The notes under the pieces were generated by a model. That model ran no database searches and was not told the origin of the DNA. It saw nothing but the letters and a program-made list of their open reading frames with translations. The position numbers and the translations under genes are program-made. Below are positions 8,847-15,695 of a DNA stretch of 64,000 nt, piece after piece (the first letter of the stretch is position 1; each line of letters opens with the position of its first letter). This DNA is from Aquimarina macrocephali JAMB N27 (GTDB taxonomy: Bacteria > Bacteroidota > Bacteroidia > Flavobacteriales > Flavobacteriaceae): NCBI RefSeq assembly GCF_000520995.1, contig NZ_JACA01000012.1, forward strand, positions 1-64,000. Direction: 5' to 3'.

Positions 8847-11800
8847 TAGAAATATTCTTATTCGAACTAAGGTACCGTTTAAAACGACCTGCTACTTGGA
8901 TTTATGTGGCTCTAGGAATTATAATCGCAGGTTGCTGGGGTGCTTTAATACGATCCTCTACAGCTCAATTTGTAAACAGCCCCAGTACCATCGCAGAAAT
9001 CATGGGATCTATATCCATTATCTGTATTTTCTTTTATGCTGCGATCATGGGGGTTCCTATCTTCAGAGATAAAGATCATAAGACAGCGCAAACCTATTTT
9101 ACATTTCCGATTACTCAAAAATCATATGTTTTAGGTCGGTTTTTGGGTAGTTATGCTATTGTTACCCTACTCAACCTCTTTATCGTATTAGGAGCAATAA
9201 TCGGATTTGGCATTGGTATATTTTTAGATCGCCCTGATTATGGCACTTATACCAGCTTTAATCTATCATCTTATCTTTTGCCTTTCATATTTTTATTGCA
9301 AATCAATTCATTTTTAATAGGATCGTTATTCTTCTGTCTAATGGCCTTTTTTAAGAAAATGCCTATCATCTATCTGGGTGGAATTTGCTTGTTTTTGTTA
9401 TATAGTATTTCGGGTGATTTTGTAACAAGTCTGGATAACCAATGGTTAACACCTTACCTTGATCCTTTTGGAAACAGAGCCTTTACTTTTGTCAAAAAGT
9501 ATTGGTCGATTAATGAATTAAACATCAATCAACTTCCTATATACGGTGAATTTTTACTGAATAGAATGTTCTGGTTAGCTATAGGCTCACTATTCTTTCT
9601 TATTACCCTTTTCAGGTTCGATTATAAGAAGTTTTTACTTTCTGGTAAAAAAGGAAATAAAATAGAAAAAGGGGAGTATACGCCTTCACTGATTAGTTCT
9701 ATAACGCAAAATTTTACCAAAAAAACAGAGTGGAACAATCTTTTTTCTCTTAGTAAAATTGAATTTCTATCTATTTTTAAAAGCCCTGTTTTTATTATTC
9801 TACTGATTATAGGAGTTATCTTTTCTGTATTCAGTATTTATAATCTTAACGAAACCTACGGAACGCCGAATTTACCACTAACCCGATATGTAGTAATGTA
9901 TATTAATGGGGTTATTTCATTCTTTTCTATAATAATATTAGTTATCTATTCGGGAGAAGCTGTTCATAGAACAAGAAAAAATAAAACCTTTGTTTTTTAT
10001 GATGCGTTACCTATTAGTGATTCCAGTTTGTATTTTTCAAAAATAATATCGCTTATTGGTATTGCATTAGCCCTTACGATAGCAAATATCATCATTGGTA
10101 TTTTGTTCCAAACCTTTAATGGTTATTTTCAGTATGATCTGGGTATGTATTTTATCTATAATTTTGCTCTTGTATTCCCTGGTTTTTTAATGACCATCTT
10201 ACTCTCTTTCTTTGTCCATGTACTGGTGAATAATAAATTTTTGGGTCATTTTATAGTTATTATCATTTATTTTGGATTGCCTCTTTTTGTAGCACTTGCT
10301 TTTAAAAGTACCAATCCTATGTATATGTTTTCTGGTACTACACCAATTTTTCTAAGTGACCTTAATGGTTTTGGTCATTATCTTACAGGAATCACTTGGT
10401 TAAATATGTACTGGATTCTCTGTACTACGATCTTGATGATTATAGGAAAGGTATTCTGGACCCGTGGATTCTTTGCCACGGCCAAAGAACGGTTATCACT
10501 GGCAAAACAAAGATTCACTCCCAAAACCATAGGGATATTTGTAGTTACGATATTAGTATTTATATCTATTGCAGGGTATAATTATTATAACCTTAAAGTC
10601 CTTAATAAGATGATCGACGGGAACCACTCGGAAAAGATAAATGCAGATGCCGAAAAAAAATATGCAAAATATATGGGCCAGGCTCACCCACAGGTAACTG
10701 ATCTAAAAGCTTATATCGATATTTTTCCAGAAGACCGTAATATAAAAGCCAAAGGAGATTATAAAATCATAAACAATTACGATACTCCTATAGACACCTT
10801 ATTGCTCGAAGTACAATATCCCGGTGCACATACCAATCTACAAAAAGTGATTTATAATGGTACTACACTTACACCTGTGGTTACAGATTCTGTATACAGA
10901 ATGTACTTTTATAAGCTACCCAAAGCAATGCAACCCGATGAGAAAGCTGATCTTACCATAGAAGTATTTGCAGAAACCAAAGGTTTTGCCAATCACATGG
11001 AGGCCGAAATATTATATAATGGATCCTTTCTTAATAATTCTATATTTCCAAGGTTTCATTATGAACGTAGCCTGGTCGAAAATGGCGTGCGTGTAAAACA
11101 TGGGCTAGAAAAACTCGATTATCTACTCCCTCCCCGAACAGATAGTCTGGCACTAAAGAAAAATCTGTTTAATGAAGATGCTAATTATATTAATTTTGAA
11201 GCTATACTAAGTACGTCTGCAGATCAAACTGCTTTGGCTCCAGGTAAATTGGTAAAACAATGGAAAGAAAATAACAGAGCCTATTATCATTATGCCTTAG
11301 AATCAAAGACCGATCTGTTTTTTAATGTCGTATCTGCACGATATGATGTAGAAAAATCCAGTTGGACTGCACCAAGCGGAAAAAAAGTGGATATTGAGAT
11401 TTACCACTCTCCAAAACACAAACGTAATCTAGAGTATTTTATCAAAGGAGTTAAAGTAGCTCTAGATTACTGCTCAACCAATTTTTACGAGTATCCCAAC
11501 TCGGTGATCAGGATTGTAGAATTTCCTGCACATTCGAATTTTGCACAATCTTTTGTTACTACCATCCCCTATTCTGAAGATTTTGGGTTTGCTGCTAATT
11601 TTGATAAGGCCGAAGATTTTAACTATGCATTTAGAGTTACTACTCACGAGGTAGCACACCAGTGGTGGGGGCACATTGTTACTCCTAGTAAAACATCTGG
11701 TGCTAATATTATTTCTGAAACCTTGGCAGAATATTCCTCGCTTATGACCATGAAGCATGAATATGGCGAAAACGGAATTAAAAATTTCCTTAAATATTCC

Positions 11801-12445
11801 TTAGATCGATATTTACAAAGTAGAGCTTTTAGTTTTAAGCCAGAACGATCTCTAATAAATGTAGAAACAGGACCACATATCTGGTATGAAAAAGGATCTA
11901 TGGTGATGTATGAGCTTCAGGATCTTCTTGGTGAAGACAACGTAAATGAAGCTCTTAAAGGTTTTCTTAATGAGTATAGAGAGTATGAAAAAGGAGTTTA
12001 TCCTACTTCAGAAAATCTATATGATGCCATTTATAAAATAGCTCCGGATTCCTTAAAATATGCTGTAGAAGATGGATTTACAAAAATAGTACTCTATGAA
12101 AATCGTGTTACTAGCGCTAAGACCAAAGCTTTAGATAACGGTAGATATGAAACCTCTTTTACTGTAGATTCAAAAAAAATCTACTATGATGATACTGGCA
12201 AAGAAGAACGTACCGATGACACCACGAATTATATCGAGATCGGATTATTTGGTGAAGATAGTGTTGACAAGCAGGAAGTTCCTCTTAAAACTCCATATTA
12301 CTTAGAACGAAAATGGTTGAAACCCGGCGAAAATACGTTTACTATTGTTACCGATAAAAAGCCATTAAAAGCAGGTATCGATCCTTATAATAAATTAATC
12401 GACAGAAATTCTGGAGATAACTTAAGGCCGATAGAAGAAGAGTGA
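8843..12445 (+). CDS. ABC-2 type permease fused to an M1 family aminopeptidase domain
   Basis: This 1200-residue protein begins with an ABC-2 type membrane domain in two halves (about residues 1-250 and 305-600, a dozen hydrophobic segments in all, the last at about 565-583). An extracytoplasmic M1 peptidase-like domain follows from about 620 to the end. The zinc site is complete: HEVAHQWWGH with His935, Glu936 and His939, then the third ligand Glu959 in SETLAEYSS. The spacing is HExxH-x19-E, one residue longer than in classical M1 enzymes. A GxMxN-like exopeptidase motif is not obvious. Bacteroidota genomes often pair such fusions with a dedicated ATPase, as here. A plausible but unproven reading is coupling of peptide trimming to transport. 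A hairpin terminator follows at 12468. Confidence 0.92.
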   Translation: MIEIFLFELRYRLKRPATWIYVALGIIIAGCWGALIRSSTAQFVNSPSTIAEIMGSISIICIFFYAAIMGVPIFRDKDHKTAQTYFTFPITQKSYVLGRFLGSYAIVTLLNLFIVLGAIIGFGIGIFLDRPDYGTYTSFNLSSYLLPFIFLLQINSFLIGSLFFCLMAFFKKMPIIYLGGICLFLLYSISGDFVTSLDNQWLTPYLDPFGNRAFTFVKKYWSINELNINQLPIYGEFLLNRMFWLAIGSLFFLITLFRFDYKKFLLSGKKGNKIEKGEYTPSLISSITQNFTKKTEWNNLFSLSKIEFLSIFKSPVFIILLIIGVIFSVFSIYNLNETYGTPNLPLTRYVVMYINGVISFFSIIILVIYSGEAVHRTRKNKTFVFYDALPISDSSLYFSKIISLIGIALALTIANIIIGILFQTFNGYFQYDLGMYFIYNFALVFPGFLMTILLSFFVHVLVNNKFLGHFIVIIIYFGLPLFVALAFKSTNPMYMFSGTTPIFLSDLNGFGHYLTGITWLNMYWILCTTILMIIGKVFWTRGFFATAKERLSLAKQRFTPKTIGIFVVTILVFISIAGYNYYNLKVLNKMIDGNHSEKINADAEKKYAKYMGQAHPQVTDLKAYIDIFPEDRNIKAKGDYKIINNYDTPIDTLLLEVQYPGAHTNLQKVIYNGTTLTPVVTDSVYRMYFYKLPKAMQPDEKADLTIEVFAETKGFANHMEAEILYNGSFLNNSIFPRFHYERSLVENGVRVKHGLEKLDYLLPPRTDSLALKKNLFNEDANYINFEAILSTSADQTALAPGKLVKQWKENNRAYYHYALESKTDLFFNVVSARYDVEKSSWTAPSGKKVDIEIYHSPKHKRNLEYFIKGVKVALDYCSTNFYEYPNSVIRIVEFPAHSNFAQSFVTTIPYSEDFGFAANFDKAEDFNYAFRVTTHEVAHQWWGHIVTPSKTSGANIISETLAEYSSLMTMKHEYGENGIKNFLKYSLDRYLQSRAFSFKPERSLINVETGPHIWYEKGSMVMYELQDLLGEDNVNEALKGFLNEYREYEKGVYPTSENLYDAIYKIAPDSLKYAVEDGFTKIVLYENRVTSAKTKALDNGRYETSFTVDSKKIYYDDTGKEERTDDTTNYIEIGLFGEDSVDKQEVPLKTPYYLERKWLKPGENTFTIVTDKKPLKAGIDPYNKLIDRNSGDNLRPIEEE

Positions 12446-12467
12446 TCTTTGGTATATCTGCTCATTT

Positions 12468-12508
12468 AAAATCACGATCGAGAAGCGCTGTCTTTATCGT
12501 GATTTTTT
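12468..12508 (+). terminator. Terminator of the ABC-M1 operon
   Basis: A 10-bp stem (AAATCACGAT at 12468-12477 with ATCGTGATTT at 12496-12505) is followed by a T run. It starts 22 bases after the permease-peptidase stop codon. Confidence 0.8.
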
Positions 12509-12520
12509 TATTTTCTACAT

Positions 12521-12555
12521 AAAAAAATGATGCAGTATATACTGCATCATTTTTG
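12521..12555. terminator. Perfect palindrome flanked by A and T runs, possible bidirectional terminator
   Basis: Bases 12527-12550 form a perfect 24-base palindrome (half-site ATGATGCAGTAT), preceded by seven A and followed by five T. It could act as a terminator on either strand or as an operator for a dimeric protein. No gene points at it from the right. Confidence 0.55.
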
Positions 12556-12753
12556 TGTTTACTCTAAGTCCTTCGTTGACTTTGCAATTTTGACATCATA
12601 AATCTACGGTTTTACCGTAATATATGCAAATTACGCTTAACATTTTTTTAAGAGATATCATATTCAAAATCATAGGTTGAACAACCTAATCCTTACTATA
12701 CAAGCTTTTAGGGCTATACAACTAATGCTCTCACTAGGAATATTTCTATACTT

Positions 12754-12798
12754 AAAAAATCACAATCAAGATACTATTATCTTGATTGTGATTTTTTT
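12754..12798 (+). terminator. Strong orphan hairpin terminator
   Basis: A 17-bp perfect stem (AAAAAATCACAATCAAG at 12754-12770 with its complement from 12781) closes a 10-base AT loop and ends in a T run. It is strong but has no coding sequence directly upstream. Its stem resembles that of the terminator at 12468. Confidence 0.65.
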
Positions 12799-12926
12799 AA
12801 TTTGTAAATTCCTTTGTAACAATTAGTTCTTGTTTCAGTCTTCCTTTTATGATTGTATCAGGCAACTTTATACATTTATATTGCGTCTTATACATATAGG
12901 AACTTTACTGATCTAAATATCAAATT

Positions 12927-14456
12927 ATGAACCATAATCAGGTAGTATTAGCTTTACTTTTATTCATATCCATAGGTACTATGGTAACTGCTCAAACCAT
13001 TACTTCAAAGGTGGTGGATAAAAAAACTAATGAGCCTATTCCATATGCAACTATACAATTATCAGAAAATCATGGAGTTATCACTAATGAAGAAGGGAGA
13101 TTTAGCTTAAATCTAAATGGTGATTTCGCTAAAATTGACTCTATTTATATTTCCTCTATGGGGTATGAAAAAGTAGGTGTATCGGTAAAGAATGCAACCG
13201 ATAGTATCATTTATATTCAACCCAAAGCTATAGAGCTAAAAGGTGTTTTTATTTCAAATAAAAATCTAACCGTAGATGAGATTATTGATAACGTTAAAGA
13301 ACGAGTAGATCAAAATTATAATTTTGATCTATCCAAAAGACGATTATTTTTTAGAGAATCTGAGTTTAATGCTGTAAAAAAATTCGATGTCAAATTTAAA
13401 AAATCGACGATCAAAGAGCTCAACAAGAAATTGATTGATAGCGTTATTTCTATTTTACCAAGAAAAGCTGAGTTTTATACAGAAGTTTTATGTGATCTAT
13501 ACGGTAATTTTGACAAGCAGAAACTTCATATCATCAAAGCCGCAGAACTCTATGACAAAAACAATAAAGTGTCTATGGAGGCTGTAGCCGAACGTATGGA
13601 GACTATATTTAAGAAAAATGTAAAACCCAATTCCTATCTGAAAATAAAATCCGGTTTATTTGGCACCAAGGTACAGGTAGATTCTCTGCTGGAAAATACA
13701 GAAGAAGCATCAATTGTTAAGGATGAAATTGATAATCAAAAGAAAAAAGACGACAAGAGTGAATTTTTAAACCATCGAAAATCCGGATTGGAAAGTTTGA
13801 TGTCGAGTCTTTTCTTTAACGAAGATGCGATGTCTAATTTTTTGAACAAATCAGGCAGGTATAATTTCGAACTTATCGATTATACTTATATGGATGATAA
13901 TAGTGTATATATTATTAATTTTTCGCCAAAATGGAGAGCAGACTTTAAAGGTACATTATATGTTAATACCGAAGATTTTGCTATTGTTAGAGCAGATTAT
14001 GAGAATGTAAAAAACCTCAAAAGCTTTAAACTTCTAGGTGTTATGTTTCGAGATAATCTGTATCGTAACAAAGTGATTTTTTCTAAAGGACAAAATAATA
14101 AATATGATCTTAAATACCTCGAAATGCGTAGAGGGAATCTATTTGGCTTTGATCGCCCTCTAAAAGTAATTGAGAAAAATAAATTTGTTAAAGGACGACG
14201 TAAACAAAACGAGTTATCGTTAGCCCTGGATGTTATTATGACTAACATAAGTAAGTTTGAGATCGTCGTTTTTGACTCCAAACAACTATCAGAAGCTGAT
14301 TATAAGTCCAGTACCGAAAACAAAAGTATTAAACCTCAATATCTATCTAAATACAATCCAGAATTCTGGAAAGGATATAATATCATAGAGCCAAATTCTG
14401 CAATACGACAATTTACAGTAACTCCCGAAGTAGATTCTGGATCAAGTTCAGAATGA
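12927..14456 (+). CDS. Secreted protein with carboxypeptidase-regulatory-like N-terminal domain
   Basis: A 509-residue protein with an N-terminal signal peptide (about 1-22, ending in TAQ). A CarboxypepD_reg-like beta-sandwich of about 85 residues follows (TITSKVVDKKTNEPIPYATIQL, EEGRFSLN, ISSMGYEKV). In Bacteroidota this domain caps many outer-membrane and periplasmic proteins. The remaining 400 residues are mixed charged and beta-rich sequence with no catalytic motif that I recognise. They resemble the DUF5686-like outer-surface group only in architecture. No beta-barrel signature for a TonB receptor is present and the protein is too short for one. It stands alone on the plus strand. Confidence 0.75.
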   Translation: MNHNQVVLALLLFISIGTMVTAQTITSKVVDKKTNEPIPYATIQLSENHGVITNEEGRFSLNLNGDFAKIDSIYISSMGYEKVGVSVKNATDSIIYIQPKAIELKGVFISNKNLTVDEIIDNVKERVDQNYNFDLSKRRLFFRESEFNAVKKFDVKFKKSTIKELNKKLIDSVISILPRKAEFYTEVLCDLYGNFDKQKLHIIKAAELYDKNNKVSMEAVAERMETIFKKNVKPNSYLKIKSGLFGTKVQVDSLLENTEEASIVKDEIDNQKKKDDKSEFLNHRKSGLESLMSSLFFNEDAMSNFLNKSGRYNFELIDYTYMDDNSVYIINFSPKWRADFKGTLYVNTEDFAIVRADYENVKNLKSFKLLGVMFRDNLYRNKVIFSKGQNNKYDLKYLEMRRGNLFGFDRPLKVIEKNKFVKGRRKQNELSLALDVIMTNISKFEIVVFDSKQLSEADYKSSTENKSIKPQYLSKYNPEFWKGYNIIEPNSAIRQFTVTPEVDSGSSSE

Positions 14457-14777
14457 TAAGTCATTCCAGCACTTCAATAAATCCTGTCTAAACCTATCGA
14501 AGGGTTCAAGTTGTTTATAGACTCAGCATACGCTGAAATCCATAGACAACTCGATACTCTACTATAATTTAACGTGAGTTCCATGTAAGACAATTTGCCT
14601 CATTTTGAGTGATTTTCGGCAGAAAATTGTACTTCGATCAAGCTCAGCAGAGCGATCTAAGACAAGTACGTTTTTAATCAAAAGCCTTGTCATCCTGAGC
14701 TTCGTCGAAGGGTCGATACAATTTTTCTTCGTTTCACTATGAAAAACCACTCAAATTGACGCTTTTAATACGTTTTT
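14457..14777. other. Non-coding region with dispersed-repeat-like inverted sequences
   Basis: This 321-base gap between convergent genes has no convincing gene; the 62-residue minus-strand frame across it is a repeat shadow. The left part (about 14510-14551) is an imperfect inverted repeat around GACTCAGC/GCTGAAAT. The right part (14602-14756) is a long imperfect hairpin. Phrases such as CATCCTGAGCTTCGTCGAAG are characteristic of repeats scattered through flavobacterial genomes. Confidence 0.6.
14602..14756. repeat. Long imperfect inverted repeat, MITE-like or REP-like element
   Basis: The left arm (14602-14646, running from TTTTGAGTGATTTT through AAAATTGTA to CAAGCTCAG) pairs with the right arm (14695-14756), whose complement reads TTTGAGTGGTTTT, then AAAATTGTA, then GAAGCTCAG. 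The arms differ by small insertions. An inner GACAAG/CTTGTC pair extends the stem towards the centre. No coding capacity is seen. Confidence 0.6.
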
Positions 14778-15440
14778 TTACTCCATTTTACCGTCCAATA
14801 AGTTGATAACCCGAGAGCCATATGCCATATTCTTTTCAGAATGTGTCACTTGTATAATGGTCACCCCTTCTTTATTTAATTGTGTAAAAATTTCCATGAT
14901 TTCTTCTCCCTGTTTAGAATTAAGATTCCCAGTAGGCTCATCTGCCAGAATTAATTTTGGACTAGCAATAAGTGCTCTGGCAACACCAACCAATTGTTGC
15001 TGTCCTCCACTTAACTGAGAAGGAAAAAGATCTTTTTTACCCACAATATTAAAGCGATCCAACATATCGGCCACCAAAGATTTTCGCTCTGATGAACTAT
15101 GTTTTTTATATAATAATGGCATCTCCAGATTTTCTTTTACCGTTAATTCATCGATCAAATGATATGCCTGAAACACAAATCCTATATATTCTTTATACAG
15201 ATTAGCGCGGTGTTTTTCTTTTAATGAATGTACCTTTTCTTCCAGAAACGTATATTCTCCTTCATTAAAATCATCCAACATTCCGATGATATTGAGTAAA
15301 GTAGATTTTCCGGACCCAGAAGGTCCCATGATAGAGATAAAATCCCCTTCATTTACCCAAAAATTAATGTCTTTTAACAAAAAGACTTTCTGTCCTCCTG
15401 AGTGTACCCATTTTGATACATTTTTTAGTTGTAATAGCAT
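14778..15440 (-). CDS. MacB/LolD-type ABC ATPase with altered signature
   Basis: This 220-residue protein is of the ATPase family that drives MacB-like permeases. Walker A is GPSGSGKST (near residue 40), the Q-loop is FVFQAYHL, Walker B is LILADEPTGNL and the H-loop is VTHSE. Two deviations stand out: the signature reads LSGGQQQLVGVARA, where its paralogue at 38553 has LSGGQQQRVAIARA, and the D-loop is NLNS instead of NLDS. The gene lies 255 bases beyond the last permease gene, in the same orientation. It may be a second ATPase for that array, with its own promoter or by read-through. The changes do not remove the catalytic residues, so activity is likely but unproven. Confidence 0.9.
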   Translation of the reverse strand: MLLQLKNVSKWVHSGGQKVFLLKDINFWVNEGDFISIMGPSGSGKSTLLNIIGMLDDFNEGEYTFLEEKVHSLKEKHRANLYKEYIGFVFQAYHLIDELTVKENLEMPLLYKKHSSSERKSLVADMLDRFNIVGKKDLFPSQLSGGQQQLVGVARALIASPKLILADEPTGNLNSKQGEEIMEIFTQLNKEGVTIIQVTHSEKNMAYGSRVINLLDGKME

Positions 15441-15657
15441 ATTTTATTTTTTCAGTTTTTGTTATATGTTAATCCGGGTTTAAAATGGGTATCCAAAAAA
15501 ATCTCGTTTTTCGTTTTTACAACATACAAAGTAATCTATATTTTTAAGAATCAGTCGATAGAATACTTTGTTTTGTTTACCATGACGTTTTAATTATTCT
15601 TTTTAGATACCCAGTTTTTTAATCAGATTTATTTTCTATTTATCAATTTTTAAAATA

Positions 15658-15684
15658 GATCTCGGTTTTTAAAACCGATGAGAT
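15658..15684. repeat. Dispersed palindrome, copy 1 (also a possible terminator of the permease operon)
   Basis: GATCTC and GAGATC enclose GGTTTT and AAAACC, forming a nested hairpin 11 bases past the stop codon of the last permease gene (minus strand). Related sequences occur at 23114-23160 and 48739-48776. Its location suits a terminator, although no long T run follows. Confidence 0.55.
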
Positions 15685-15695
15685 CCGAAATAATT

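Larger units (their letters stand above)
12446..12926. other. Intergenic region with three hairpins, no protein gene seen
   Basis: This 481-base gap holds three terminator-like hairpins (12468-12508, 12521-12555, 12754-12798). Between the second and third lies about 200 bases of non-coding sequence, including a short TACGGT/ACCGTA stem near 12605. The first hairpin ends the ABC-M1 operon. The third has no gene immediately before it, so a small untranslated RNA ending there is possible. Confidence 0.5.

Noticed and set aside
14562..14750. A 62-codon minus-strand frame in the gap near 14.6 kb
   Set aside because: It coincides with the long inverted repeat and its translation looks like a repeat artefact rather than a protein.
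14455..14777. A possible tRNA, because of a GGTTCAAG stretch near 14505
   Set aside because: No cloverleaf arms or acceptor stem can be formed around it. The pairing that exists is that of the inverted repeats.
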